Assembly: GCF_963855985.1 (NCBI RefSeq)
Contig: NC_087095.1
Span: 2,366,001 to 2,430,000 of the forward strand
Direction: 5' to 3'
DNA: 64,000 nt
Origin: Ostrinia nubilalis
Taxonomy: Eukaryota > Arthropoda > Insecta > Lepidoptera > Crambidae
In this document: positions 1 to 12,776 of the stretch, piece after piece
How positions within the stretch are numbered: the first letter of the stretch is position 1
Layout of the letters: every line of letters starts with the position of its first letter
Program-made: the position numbers and the translations under genes
Notes under the pieces: generated by a model
The model's input: only the letters and a program-made list of their open reading frames with translations
Databases searched by the model: none
What the model was told of the DNA's origin: nothing

Positions 1-730
1 CTTAATGCCATAAGTCATTCTCTACCAACTGACCTTGACAATATTTTTAAAATTCTCAAATTGCATTGTAATTGCAAAAGCATACTTATGAAGCTTTTTA
101 ATCTCGATTTGCACATTAATTTTGACTGCAAAGCTTGGTACCTACAAAAAGTATAACATTTCTTGAAGCATTTGCAAATTGCTAAAATGTAATAAATGTT
201 CTAATAAAATTATAATTATTTTTTCCGGCCTTACAAGCTGGGGTTTTGTACCTCAGTTAAGATTAAATATGTCTGCTTACAGTTCACGTTCAGTGCACAC
301 AAACGACGAACTGATAAGACAATGCTCGAACCTAAGGCTTCTAAGTTCTGCTGACTAGGAAGGCTTTTCCGGCAACATTGCTTTCATTAGCCCTAAGCTT
401 GGGCGTAGCGATCTCACTTAGAACACGACGAGAATAGTAATGAGATAATTAAAACGAATCGATTGCGACTCGATTAGTTCAAGGGTGAAATCACAATTTG
501 GCTAGTGAACTTTTAATCGAGATAAAGTTCTTTGCTCGGTCAACCCTTTGGCATTTAAGTCAGATGGCCTAGTTTATTAGAGTTTTTATTTCAAAACGGT
601 GGAAGATCAATTTTATTTAGAAGAAAATGCTTCATGAGAATCTGCAAAAAAGTTTCTTATAACAAATACATAAATTAACTGTCCTAAGCAAGATAGATGT
701 TTGTTGATGTTGGAATATTCAAAAGTATAC
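1..730. other. Unassigned AT-rich spacer
   Basis: No ORF, RNA gene or repeat recognised. Confidence 0.5.
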
Positions 731-852
731 TAAGGCTGGGTTGCACCATCTTACTTTAACTTTGACAAATTATGTCAAAAATCTGTCAAACTCCATACAA
801 AAACTTATTGTTATTAGTTACGGTCAAAGTTAGGTGGTGTAACTCAGCCTTA
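731..852. mobile_element. Palindromic MITE, family 1, copy 1
   Basis: Inverted ends TAAGGCTGGGTTGCACCATC and GTGGTGTAACTCAGCCTTA enclose a short centre (CAAACTCCATACAAAAAC). It is flanked by TA. The same element occurs at 23658, 26903 and 63543. Confidence 0.85.
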
Positions 853-1989
853 TATTTTTCTTTGCTTTCTTCCAAATGTGATTGCACCTTTGGATTCCTT
901 CAGCCTTTCAACAAAAATAGGCTGAGTTAATTCCAATAAAGCTCCTAAGGTAAAAGTACACCCATCTAAGTACTTAAGCTGATATACGCATTGTTGTTCA
1001 GAGCCCGAAGGCCCAATATGGCGTAACAGACACATTGTACCCAGGATCAGAGTACAAAGGCTGGGCAGATATTTTCCTAAGCTGGGTCCTTTCGAACAAA
1101 ATGTCGGCCTTGTGAAACTCACCCCAACTACAAGGAAAACCCTCGACCAATTTTAATAATACTGAGTATTTTGGGGCTCTTCCACTTGTATTTAGAGAGT
1201 ATTTAGTGATACTTATGGAGTGTTTTACAAGGTCTACAAATGTTTCTAAAGTTTCGTTTTATTAAGTGTTTTTCTCAGATATACTTTAGATAAAGGTTGA
1301 CCCAGAGAAAAGGGTTTTTGAAACATACGTGCTGTATCGTTTTTTTTGGAGTGTACCTACATTCGTTTCAGCCGAGTAAAGTTGCGGAAAAAGCTGGTTT
1401 CTTTTATTCATGTTAACTCCTTCAGATTGTACACAATAGGAGTGGAATAATCAACGAATAAAAAGGATTATTTAAAGTAATTACTATGCGAGAATCAACT
1501 CCATCTAATTACTATTCACATTATGCAACATAATAATACACCACGGTATTATGATTCCAGTTCGTGTTATTTGCTTCATTACTCATTGCATGCTTTATGT
1601 TGATTCATACTTAGCAAGAAATGTACCAAGTATTTGCAATAATTATTTTTACATGAATCATTTCTTGCAAATACTAGCGAACTTTCTTGTGAATGATTCA
1701 TGTAAGTTTAGTGTTTAGAGCGAAATTATAGTAGACTAGTTTTTTTATTACGACAGCACACGACATGTCATTTATACCTAATATTAAAATGCGAAAGAAA
1801 CTGTCGGTTTGTTTGTACTCGTAACATGATGAACTAATTTTGATGATGTTTGTAGTTGTACCTACTTTGAATAATCTTGAATGGGTAAATAAGAAATAAA
1901 CGTTTGTATGCGCTTGGATGGTTTTAAGTCAACATTTCTATGTTTACACGTACAAAAAAATTAATATGAGCTTTTGATATATTATATAA
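853..1989. other. Unassigned AT-rich spacer
   Basis: Only a short inverted pair (GCAAGAAATG near 1615 and CATTTCTTGC near 1659) stands out. No gene seen. Confidence 0.5.
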
Positions 1990-2187
1990 CTAGCGGCCGC
2001 CCGCGACTTCGTACGCGTGAATCCCGTTTTTCCCGCTAATTCCCGTTCCCGTGGGAATTTCGGGAATTCCTTTCTTAGTGCACCTCTACGGTACCTAAGC
2101 TACGTCCCTTCCAAATTTCAAGTGCCTACGTTTACCCGTTTAGGCTGTGCGTTGATCTGTCAGTCAGTCAGTCAGTTTCTCCTTTTA
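1990..2187 (+). repeat. Dispersed repeat with CCCGCGACTTCGT head, copy 1
   Basis: TAGCGGCCGCCCGCGACTTC at the head, then GTTTAGGCTGTGCGTTGATC and a (GTCA)n run. It is interrupted at 2188 by the foldback element. Related copies are at 3828, 4566, 28077, 47143, 53742 and 55568. Confidence 0.75.
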
Positions 2188-2189
2188 TA

Positions 2190-3237
2190 CAGTGTGTCCG
2201 GGCATGTAGTGATCAAACTTTAAGAGCGTAATCTATGGACAATTTTATCGGTAAAAATACTTTAAAATACTTTAATAACCCATTTCTCGCATATTTACAA
2301 GGATTTAAGTTTTTAATTTTAAGTTTTCACCTCTTCTTTCAAAAACAAGTGATAGCGTGGGTAACTTAACATTAATAAGCAAATATTTTATATCATGCGA
2401 TAGCCAGTAAAATTATCTTTTAGTAGAAGTAGAAAACAGACACAAGTTTCATACATTTTAAGGGAGTAAGAATGGATTTAATTAGAAATAAACATGATTT
2501 TTTTCACACCTTTTTCAGTTATTTCCCAACATAAGAAAAACCAGGTCGTTAAGGTATGTTTTATTTGCATTGTATTATTAGTATTTGAGCCATTCTACAA
2601 AACGAATGTAAATTTATTAGTCTACGTCTATTAGTTTCGACGTAATTGTTGAACAGAGATACCCATTCCCAGCGGTTTCCATAGTAATCGGAATAGGTTG
2701 TGTAATTCTTTCAGGCAGTGCATTTTCGCATGTCGCGTGCGCTATGGAAACCGCTGGGAAGGGGTATCTTTGTTCAACAATTACGTCGAAACTAATAGAC
2801 GTAGACTAATAAATTTACATTCGTTTTGTAGAATAGCTCAAATACTAATAATAACATGCAAATAAAACATACCTTACCGACCTGGTTTTTCTTGTGTTGG
2901 GAAATAACTGAAAAAGATGTGAAAAAAAATCGTGTTTATTTCTAATTAAATCCATTCTTACACCCTTAAAATGTATGAAACTTGTATCTGTTTTCTACTT
3001 CTACTAATAGATAATTTTATTGGCTATCGCATGATATAAAATTTTTGCTTATTAATGTTAAACTACCCACGCTATCACTTGTTTTTGAAGGAAGAGGTGA
3101 AAACTTAAAATTAAAAAATTAAATCCTTGTAAATATGCGAGAAATGGGTCAAGCCCCAAATTTAAAGTATTTTCACCGATAAAATTGTCCATAGATTACG
3201 CCCTTAAAGTTTGATCACTACATGCCCGGACACACTG
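2190..3237. mobile_element. Foldback element with inverted arms of about 490 bp, inserted in an older repeat
   Basis: The left arm (2190 to about 2683, starting CAGTGTGTCCGGGCATGTAG) is the near-perfect reverse complement of the right arm (about 2743 to 3237, ending CATGCCCGGACACACTG). The loop of about 60 bp includes TCTTTCAGGCAGTGCATT. TA on both sides suggests a TA target, as in Tc1/mariner-like elements. There is no long ORF. It interrupts the repeat beginning at 1990. Confidence 0.88.
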
Positions 3238-3827
3238 TATATTTAGATAGTAATTAAAACTACGTTTGTATTTTTGTCATGTTATTTTTTGACTTATAGA
3301 AATCTACGCGAGCAAAACCGTGGACAACAGATAGTACAGCATTATGTCATAAATCGTTCCTCAGGTGACACACTCTAATGTAGCTTTATATTCACCTCAG
3401 GTGAATAGAACGAGGTACAAGATTTATTTCTTAGATAAAAAATAAAGTAAGTTTTCTTGAGAATATCAAAACACGGTTTTCTACCTTAAAAATGTATGCA
3501 TGCATGCATTGGTAAGTTTACAGTAGGTGTGTCACGTGGTTCAAATATAGCAGGGACAGACCGAGTGAGTCTTTGAGAGAATGCTCAAAATATCTTGAAC
3601 AACATTGAACTCTTATTGAGACATGTGCAAAAGATGAAAAACGCAATACGATTAGGAAGTTTAATATAAGGTAAACGTGAAAGATACCTACCAATCCGTG
3701 CTTTGTACAACACAGTGAAGAGTAAGTATTGGAGTATTCGTAATAAATAAACATTAATTATTTGTTTCTGTTCGAGTTACAAACGTAGGTATTTAATAAA
3801 TAGATTATTCTATATCTACAAAAGCGA

Positions 3828-4018
3828 AAAGTCACTGACTGATTGACTGACTGACTCACTCATCACGAAATCCCAGAAACTACAAGTGCTAAGAGTCTCA
3901 AATTGTGAATGGGGTTCCTTTTAGAACGTAGGTGCTCACTAAGACGGGATTTTGCAAAATTCAACCCCTAAGGGGGTAAAACGGGGTCCACGCGTAGGAA
4001 GTCGCGGGCGGCCGCTAG
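3828..4018 (-). repeat. Dispersed CCCGCGACTTCGT repeat, copy 2
   Basis: Reverse orientation: GACTGACTGACTCACTCATC to GAAGTCGCGGGCGGCCGCTA. Confidence 0.75.
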
Positions 4019-4565
4019 TATTCCATAGAACAATGTAATCAATAACAGTGCAGTGTAATGTACCATCGTACAGGGAACGGAACCCTTCGAATGGCTCGCA
4101 CTTAGCCAGTTTTTTAACTTTTAGTGTTTTGATACTTTTCCTCCAATTTCGCTTCATCTTTCGTAAATCTTAATTCAATTTCTCACCGGCGGGATTGCTT
4201 TAATATTGAAGTTTCAGCCGTCAATATATTTTTTTAATTTCCTTTCTTACAACCTTTTTTCATTCGAGGTAAAAGATCATTGAAATATTCTGCTGAAATG
4301 TCTCAATTTTATTTTCGGACCATTAACTATTTACGGAGGCCGTGTTTGCTCTGTACCCAATTCGGGGTAAAAACGTTTACTTTAGCCCTAAATATACACT
4401 GCTACCTGCAAAATGATCCCTTGGGAGGTATCAGTGGTTTTTTCAATCTACCTTACTTAAATGTAACGTAAATGAAAATGGGTTAGTCGCTTGTAAATCA
4501 ATCACTATTATCTTTATCATTTACTTACGCTTGCTACTTGATTTGAATACAGCAAATATTTTTAT

Positions 4566-4725
4566 ACTAGCGGCCGCCCGCGACTTCGTACGCGTGGCTT
4601 CGTACGCGCAAAATCCCGTCATAGTGAGCACCTGCGTTCTAAAAGGAACCCCCGTGCAAAATTAAGACTCCTAGCACTTGTAGTTTCTGAGATTTCGTGA
4701 TGAGTGAGTGAGTCAGTCAATCAAA
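4566..4725 (+). repeat. Dispersed CCCGCGACTTCGT repeat, copy 3
   Basis: CTAGCGGCCGCCCGCGACTT to ATGAGTGAGTGAGTCAGTCA. The TTCGTACGCG motif is doubled at its start. Confidence 0.75.
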
Positions 4726-6448
4726 ACTTTATTACCATATTCTTATTATGTCCAATGTAAATATTACCCACGTAAATAATACATTTAACATATTTTATAC
4801 TGAAAATCTCACTTCGTAAGCACTCGAGTGGACGTAGAAAACAATTTGATTTTAAGATAAACTGAACTTTTAAAGAAATAGTAGAGACTATCCATTTGCC
4901 AACAACTTAAATTACATCTTCCTGATTGAGACGTTTTGCTTTGCTCTTACATGCATATTTTCTTATACGCAGTCTATTTTTTGTTATTTATTTTCCTAGT
5001 ACGCAGTCCTACTGAGACATACGAGCCAAAGCCCCGCGCCGCGCTGTCTGGGCCGTTATGTCTCGTGGCTATGACCTCATTTGTTTTGAACCATTTGAAC
5101 CTCAGCCTAGTAGGTTACGAGGAAAGCCTACCTACAGCAGAGGTTCGTGCGGGAAGTTTATGGCTGAGTTAATAAAGAACGTGCCTGGAGCTTTGAGTAA
5201 GCTTCCACAGTACTGACGCGTAAAAAGTGAAGTTTATTACTATAATAATATGCTGCTATTGTGCTCGTACTATATCAATTTGGATTGAAACATTATCTAC
5301 TCTCCACGCACTCTCTTTAAAAAAATACGCACTTAGATTTTAAATGACGTCAGAAAAGAAGGAGGTTCTTTCTCAATTCAACTGTATGTTTTTTTTTAGT
5401 CTTGAAATTCTGTCAATGTATGTCTGTAATTATTTAATGGCTTTTCTATTATTTTTTCTCTCTTAAATGGAGTTTTATCTTCAGTAGAAGATATGAAGTC
5501 ATTTATCACTTTAGGGTGCTTACTTTTCTTCTGTTTTCTATTAGATGACACATATGTTTCTGTAAATTAATGTCGTTTATTTGTTACAGCTCTTTGTAAT
5601 ATCTTAGTAACATGCAAAAGTGGGTAGTTACTTTAATAAGCAAGTTTTTCATACCTAACTAATTTAAAAATAATGTCTTACAAAATTCATCGACAAACTA
5701 TGACAACAAAAATCTCCAGTTTCTTTAATAAGTGGCTTCTTCAAACTAAATAGAGCTTACTTGAGTACGACCCTCAAGTCTCCTTTGCCAGTTATGAAAG
5801 GTCTTCAGATAATAGCCTCTTTAAGTTCCCAAGTCGGTCAAGAGCGACTTGTGATTTATTACTATTTAGTTGAGAGAAATCAGCTTAAGTGTTCTGAATA
5901 GTTTTGCTGTAGAGTTAAATTGGAATTTAAGGTCGAAACTGGGGTTTATTAACGTTAAACAATAAGTTTAGATTGTTACAGATATTTAGAAGAATCTAAG
6001 GCAATAATCTAAGTAAAGAATATTTAAATCAGCGTCTGCCCTTGCTTCACGAGGAATCTTGAACTTTTTTATTATTGGTCTAATACAAAAAATAAATTGG
6101 GTTTCTCGTGATCAAAAATACCTACCTTAATTTGCTTTTAAAAATGATGGACACTCCTTTAACTGAATTATAAGTCAATTATTTTTATCCACCGAATAAA
6201 ATAGAGTGTTTAATGTAATCCTTACTACATTTACAATAATTTGCTTATCAAGAACCTTTACAGGCACAAAGGTTGTAGTTTAAAACTTAATTAACTTTTA
6301 ATTATTCGTAATGACTTCACATTACACATTTATGATGAGGTAATACAGAGGTCTGTTTATAGGCTGTAATTTACACTACTTTTATTGACCAACTTCATTT
6401 CGGCATGTAAACCTATGGCTTAGGTTTTAATAACAGTCAAAATGGCCT
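4726..6448. other. Unassigned spacer
   Basis: Contains a slightly GC-richer patch at 5000-5170 with a short open frame but no splice or start context, and a weak dispersed-repeat trace at 5355-5400. Nothing else recognised. Confidence 0.45.
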
Positions 6449-6650
6449 CATCATCATCATCATTTCAGTCATAGGACGTCCACTGCTAAATATAGGCCTC
6501 CCCCAATGATTTCCATGTTTCCCGGTTGGTAGCGGCCTGCGTCCAGCGCCTTCCTGCTACCTTTAAGGTGTCGTCTTTGTCGATGGACGTCCCACTCTGT
6601 GTTTTTTGGTACCTACGCGGCCTCCACTCCAGAACCTTGCTGTCCCTTGC
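6449..6650 (-). mobile_element. RTE 3' end fragment
   Basis: TCATCATCATCATCAT tail, then CATAGGACGTCCACTGCT and CCAATGATTTCCATG. On the minus strand the translated text is degraded relative to the copy at 27149. Confidence 0.75.
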
Positions 6651-6713
6651 TTGCTTGCAAAACCTTGCTGCCTGTTTGCTGCTAAAATTGCCTATAGTGG
6701 CGTCAAAACAAAT

Positions 6714-6812
6714 TAACATCCTGTAGGTCCACACCGAGGTTTGTCAAACCACGGTTTTAAAGAATTTAACCTCCTGAAAGTTCACACCGAGGTCTGTTAA
6801 ACCGCGGCTGTG
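6714..6812 (+). repeat. Two tandem copies of a unit of about 50 bp
   Basis: AACATCCTGTAGGTCCACAC then CGAGGTTTGTCAAACC is followed by AACCTCCTGAAAGTTCACAC then CGAGGTCTGTTAAACC. Confidence 0.7.
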
Positions 6813-8509
6813 TGTAATTAGTTAATGTAGCTATTCCCGCAGGAATGACGGGTATTCTGACCTTTTCCCGGCCATTTGCAGATGCGGGGTACATTAACGA
6901 AACATTCACTGGTTAGGGCTGGACGTAACATGGACTTGCCTGTGTGGTCGATAAGTTTAGCGTTAAGCCGTGGTCATACTTCATCTCAAATATCGAGTAC
7001 AATTTATTAATCAACGTTCGATCGACGATCAACGATCTTCATTTAATTTTTTTAAATCCCGTTAACCCCTCGTACCAAGCTAAATTATGCTCACCACAAT
7101 TATAGTCGAGCGGCGGCGGGATTCGAATCCATGTTCCTCGGATGTCGAATCAGACATGGTTCATTATTTTTTCTTGTTTTCTATCGTATTAGTCGAAAAA
7201 AAATTACTTGAGTTCATAACTCTAGTAAGACTTAATAGACTGGTCTGTAAGCATCACGGCTCACTCGGACTAATTTAACAGTCAGTATCAATATAACTTT
7301 AGCTAATATCTCGAGTCGAATCACGTAATATCATGGCAAAACTTGTTAAGCCCGTTTTCCACTGCCTCGGTTTAACTCGCACAATACAAAATTGCATCAT
7401 CTGTTTCCACCAACCTCAAGCGAAAATGACAAAAAATAAGCTCACTCGTCATATCAATATTCCCGATTCTCTTTTATTTTTAGTACTACTTTTAGGTAGG
7501 TACACACAGACCACCTTTGATATCCCTTGTCATACCTCTTTGGCGGTGGAAAACGGGCTTTAGAGATCAAGCTAGAAAAGTTCATTAAACTTTGTTATTC
7601 TAGTATACCTAACTTTACAGCCTAGGTAGTCTAATCCAGACGTTAGATGATTATTAAATGATCCTACCTCCCTTAATATTCCAGGTAAACTGTACATGGT
7701 CTGGCAGCTTGCCTAGGCTAATCAATTATGATATGACGCTTGTTAGCTGTTTGCAAAGATATTACAACGTTAGACCTTTAATAATGATGTTTTTGGAAGG
7801 ATGATACATTAATAAAGTGTGAAAGAGTTACGTGGATGGATAGATTTACTTTTTTTACGTCACAAAAACCAAATATATGTTGGTACGACACACCAGTGGG
7901 GGCATAGTAGAGGGCAAAGATGTCTTTAAAATACGAGAAAATTTCTATTTATTTAATACCTTCGTGTATTTTATAAATCTTTAGACCTCATCATCATTTA
8001 CCATTACGATGATTTAGGTCAAGCGCAGACGCAGCCTTTCATAATAAACATTTTAATAATCATGGATGACGATTTTTTTTTAACAAAAGTAATGATTTTT
8101 ATATTTATTTGCATTCATAGTGTATATTTATTCCAGTGCCCATTTATTTTAATTAAAACGGTTCATAACAATGACAAACTAATGAAGCAAATGATCTAAT
8201 TTAAAATTCAAAATACAGTAATTGCTTCAATAATTCATGCTCGTTTGAATGATGATGCATACTGGTGTGGTGTATAGTCCATAATGTACCGCTGTGGACT
8301 ACGGACTCCACAGTCCTTTTGACATGAGCAATTTATCAATTCATCACAAGTGCGATGGCTATTGAGCTATGAGCAAGGATCAACACTTGAACCAGACAGT
8401 TTTGGCTTAAAATATCTTTGGATTTCTTAGAGTGAGATATTAGTAATTCCTACCGTTTATCTACATTGATCGGGTGAGTTATTATTGAAATTTTTTTTTG
8501 TTCACTTTA
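6813..8509. other. Unassigned spacer
   Basis: GATTCGAATCC near 7120 may be a remnant SINE B box. No gene seen. Confidence 0.45.
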
Positions 8510-9605
8510 CAAGCCGTAAGACCGAAGAGTAAATTTTGTCGACTTCTAAGTATCGCCGAATGTGCTTTCAGAAGAACGAATAATTTGAAGTAGTAAACGC
8601 CGAGCACTTCGAGTAAAAAAATTTCTAGGTTAGAGATTTTCTTTTGCGTTCATATTTTCAGGGGCCCTATATAATAGTGTATAGAGCTTATTTTAGGTGA
8701 AAAATAATAAAAAAATGTTTTATCTTAAAAGAACATTCGGTATTACAGACTTTAAAAAAGAATGTAAATAAATTGTATTTTATGCTTTAAAGTAAAACAT
8801 AAATGTAACCTTCTTAATAAATTAATACTACATAAAGATACAATAATGATATTAATAAATGTAACTGAAAAGGTACAACGGTTCTTATTTTATTTAATGT
8901 TTCATAATTAGTACTTTTAAAAGTACTATCGGTTTTATAACATACACTAATGATAGGTTAGAATGTATAAGAAGTAAAGTGAAAATTCATGTTAATTATA
9001 ATATTTACTAAACTAAAAATCAGAACGTTCTCATGGTAAATTTTCTCAATGATATCATAATTTTAAAAGTCCAATACTCAATTCCATCTCAATAGAAAAA
9101 ATATACAAAAATAAAACTTTCACCATCAAGACCGAATGTTCCTTGCAAAGAACTATTATTTTCAAACGAAAAAAAATCTTACAAATCTACTTCAAATTGG
9201 GAAAAATAATTTTTTTGCTTGTTTAGCAGTATTTTAACTTAAATTATACTGATCAGTTTTGCAATTAAACAACGTTAACGCGAAGAAAAAAAATTAATCG
9301 CACATCACGTCTTCTCGGACGAAGTGACGAACCACCTTGTCAAAGGAAAATGATAATTTGACAGTGACGTTTTGTTTTTTTTATAGTAGTTAGTTTGGAT
9401 ACCTGATTTTGAATACTTTAAGCCATAGACTATCACTCTTTTTTTTCGATAGGCGCGAATTTTTGAACTTAAATTTATCGCTGAAGTTTTAGTTCCTCTG
9501 AAGGCACATCCGGCGATACTTCGAAATCACCTCCGAAAATGTCTCGGCGTTACTGACTACAAAGTTTTAGTTCCTTCTGATGCACATCCGGGCTTACGAG
9601 GTTAG
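8510..9605. repeat. Possible old foldback element
   Basis: AAGTATCGCCGAATGTGC, then TTTCAGAAGAACG (about 8547-8580), is the inverse of GCACATCCGGCGATACTT (about 9503-9520), and ACGCCGAG near 8600 is the inverse of CTCGGCGT near 9542. A second block near 9560-9595 (GTTCCTTCTGATGCACATCC) repeats the right arm directly. The interior of about 900 bp is AT-rich with no ORF. Confidence 0.4.
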
Positions 9606-10014
9606 GTGTTATTAACCTGGATGGATGGATAGTCTAACAGTCTTCTGTTTTCATACAAGCGCCAAAGTGAGACATAAATCATATGTCATCCAACATACCT
9701 TTTCACTAGTGTTTTATTTCGTCAACTAACTGTATGGGACAAACTTGACCTTCATTAGTTGGGTTTTTACGGCAGCTGTAGATCATGGGTACACAGGAGT
9801 TGCAGTGGTGGGAACGAGAGGTGGAAATAGTCCCGTAACTGTATGGGAAAAACGAATTCAGTAGTCTAGTTTGAAGCGACTCACTTTTCTTGCGTTCGCT
9901 TGGTAACTCTAAAAAGATTTATCTATCCAATAACTGATTATTGCCTACCACTATTTGAAATGTGCTTGGGATGTTATTTAGTACTATTTAGCAACAACTG
10001 TACTTAAAATTTAA

Positions 10015-10125
10015 CTAGCTGTGCCCCGCGGTGTTACCCGCGGTAAAACGTAGCCTATGTGTTAATCCAAAATCTAACAAACTACACTCACAAACTTTCG
10101 CCTTTATAATATTAGTGTGATAGTG
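10015..10125 (+). repeat. Short member of the same repeat superfamily
   Basis: AGCTGTGCCCCGCGGTGTTA head and CGCCTTTATAATATTAGTG tail, about 110 bp. Confidence 0.65.
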
Positions 10126-10668
10126 TGATGTTCCACCAACTGTACGAATCTTCAATTAATACAAGATGAGATGTTTATCGCAAGATTGATTAACTACTGC
10201 GACCTTTAATATTTAGCAGTTAATTAAGAACTCATTTACAAACTCCTAACTGGCTAAATGTGCTTGCTCAGATATTGCGAAGTTTTGTGTAACCCAACTC
10301 GAGGGCACCATCTTCATAAATCGAGCCTTATTATTAAAACTTTTGGTGGTAAAATTTTTGAGGCTTTTAAACACAAAAGTTTTTACATAAAAATATGGAT
10401 AAGTAAGTTTAAAGATTCTACATAATTATATCAAAGTGTTTTCAGTAACGTTTATTTAAGATATTGACATTGAGTTTATAAAATAAATGGTAGGTATTGG
10501 CACACCAAACTGTCTGATTAGGTAGCGTGGTGAGAGTAGGCTAAATCCCATAATTGCCTATGGTAAATTAGAAAGGCCTGTGTTCCTGCAGTGGAGACTG
10601 AATGACCTCAAGATGATGTTGATTGGCACATAATTTTTATTAAAGACTTATTGATAAAAGTTAGGTTT

Positions 10669-10825
10669 ATTACGCTCGTATTCAAAAACATTGCTATGAG
10701 GTCTCACAGTGCGCGTGAACGCATAGGATGACATACGAACCAATTACAGAGCTCTATTCAACGCTGTGCGTTCGATTTGTTGCTTCACTTAAGCAAGCAT
10801 CGTTTGTGAAGCGTTAGTAACTTTC
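10669..10825. mobile_element. MITE, family 2, copy 1
   Basis: Ends TTACGCTCGTATTCAAAAAC and GCATCGTTTGTGAAGCG. The interior TGAGGTCTCACAGTGCGCGT is shared, reversed, with 12005-12163 and 22612-22755. Confidence 0.75.
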
Positions 10826-10901
10826 ATAAAACAGAAATATTGAATAGAAGAAAGTTTGAATTAACACTCGTATTTTTGTGTATTTTATTTAATATATCCT
10901 T

Positions 10902-11217
10902 TTTAGCTTATTGAAGAAAACACATTTAGAATGTAACAAAATAAAAGCAGGAAATGTCCATTTAACAGCTCTTCCATCAGAACAAGACGATTGCACCATA
11001 AAATATTTTAGCGCTGCAGACCGAATCTCAGCTTGTGCCACTAAGTAGCCATTTGTCAAGTATACAGGACAAACGGCTGCTCGAAACTGAAATGTGTGAA
11101 CGTAAAATTGACACAGTTGAAGTACTATCAGAAGGCCACAAACTTTTACACATAAAACACATAAACAGTCACAACCACAGATGTAGCAATACTGAAAAGT
11201 TTCAACCAAGGGTTCTC
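10902..11217 (+). pseudogene. Possible frameshifted coding remnant
   Basis: After ATCCTTTTTAG a frame reads LLKKTHLECNKIKAGNVHL, then PSEQDDCTIKYFSAADR and stops at about 11049. From about 11035 the next frame reads KRLLETEMCERKIDTVEV, then LSEGHKLLHIKHINSH. Together they look like one protein broken by a frameshift. No family is recognised, and it runs into repeat debris. Confidence 0.25.
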
Positions 11218-11330
11218 AAGGGTTTACAGTCTTTAAAATATGCCCGCATTCAGGTGCTTCCCGCATTACCAGATCGTTGGTCCACTTATAGGAATGCTTG
11301 CCCTCACTGTCTTCCGGCGTATGGTCGCTA
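11218..11330 (-). mobile_element. RTE fragment next to a piece of another repeat
   Basis: 11244-11330 resembles the RTE 3' region (AGATCGTTGGTCCACTTATA). 11218-11240 (GGGTTTACAGTCTTTAAAAT) also occurs at 51650 and, reversed, near 18590. Confidence 0.55.
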
Positions 11331-12004
11331 CTTAAGCATAAATAGTTAGGTATGTGCTACTTTATAACGATAACAACTAAATTGTGTCGTGTTTGTGTAT
11401 ATCTTTCTTTTTCTTTTCTTGTCTTGTGTCGGTCAATCGGTTGTCAGGAAGTGGGTGAATTGGTTGTCAAGATTTGAGCCAAACAAACATACATACCTAC
11501 TCGTACATTGCAACATTGCAAGTCAAATAAAAGTTTGTAGAAAAGCTTTATTTGGAAGTACGGAATTCACCTCCACTGCGGTTTTCAGCAATTTCAGTTT
11601 GATAGGTCACTCGAATTTTACGACCTAGGTATTAACTGTTAGAGCTTTTACCGTGACCGTACAAAGTTAGTTGACAAAATATGTTGTAAAAGAAATTGAT
11701 GGTTCTAGGCTTTCTAACATACTTTGGCGGAGTAAATACATATTTTTATCCCCTATTTTACCCCTTAAATATTTATTTTCCGTACAAAAAGTAGCCTACT
11801 TCTCTAGGGTAAAATGTATCCTTAAACCATAATGTAACGGAAAAGGTCTGTCTGCTACATTTTACGACAGATAGAGTTACTTTTGTTTTTATAACTTTAA
11901 CATGGATTGTGCATTTTATATCAAGCGAGGTAGACAGTATATTACATCTCTTTATACTATAGAATCTATAGTCTCTGTGCATCATAAATCACTCACTCTA
12001 ACGA

Positions 12005-12163
12005 TTCACAAACACAAATTCACAAACGATGCCTGCAAATCAAACGCACAGCATTGAATAAAGCTGTGTGATTGGTTCGTGTGTCACCCAGTGCGTCCAC
12101 GCCACAGTCCACGCGCCCTGTGAGACCTCATACTCGTAGTAATGTTTGTGAATACGGGCGTAA
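12005..12163. mobile_element. MITE, family 2, copy 2 (opposite orientation)
   Basis: TTCACAAACGATGCCTGC to AATGTTTGTGAATACGGGCG, with internal CGCCCTGTGAGACCTCA. Confidence 0.75.
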
Positions 12164-12635
12164 TTCTATTATGACTATGCAATTCATATGAAATCCAAAA
12201 TTTTTGTCACTTACGACGTTATGACTGTATCAAACCGAAATTTCAAATCAATAAACCGAAATAGCTTATCGAAATCAAATTCGAAAGCCACATCATTACA
12301 GCTCTCTGTTTCCACGAATCGACAATTCGAGCAATGACTGCACCAATATCGTGGTAGGGGGCACCGTAAATATTTTATATGAAGTGCCAGACCGAGGATG
12401 GCACAGCATGGGACGGGGATACCATGCTGTTAATGATACTGAGACTTTAATATCAGAAGTTAGTAATTAAAAGTATTTGTGGAATTATAGTAATTTTCTG
12501 AAATTTTTTGCAAATCGATTTGTCAAAACTTTTTAATTACATTTACGTGTAGCACGGATATAATTTGAAGTAAATTAATAGATTACAAACCACACTAAGT
12601 CAAGGTTGTTAAAATGATATAATTTAAAATACTAA

Positions 12636-12776
12636 TGCTGTACACACGGCCACATGACAGTGTTAACTATCCATTTCCGTTTTTGCTCTGGCTGTCATCA
12701 AATGGTGATTTTTTGCGATAGGACGAGACGACACATGACCTGCAATGGGCAGTTAACACTGTTGCCGATAGTACAT
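12636..12776. repeat. Dispersed repeat, family 3, copy 1
   Basis: GTACACACGGCCACATGACA through ATCCATTTCCGTTTTTGCTC to GTTAACACTGTTGCC is repeated at 34918-35055. ACAGTGTTAAC and GTTAACACTGT form short inverted ends. Confidence 0.75.

Noticed and set aside
3836..3870. CRISPR-like or satellite array at GACTGACT runs
   Set aside because: These are short simple repeats within dispersed elements; there are no unique spacers.
4936..5172. 78-codon plus frame in a GC-richer patch
   Set aside because: No acceptor/donor pair in a consistent phase and no recognised domain.
11773..11985. 70-codon minus frame
   Set aside because: AT-rich spacer, no recognisable motif; consistent with chance.
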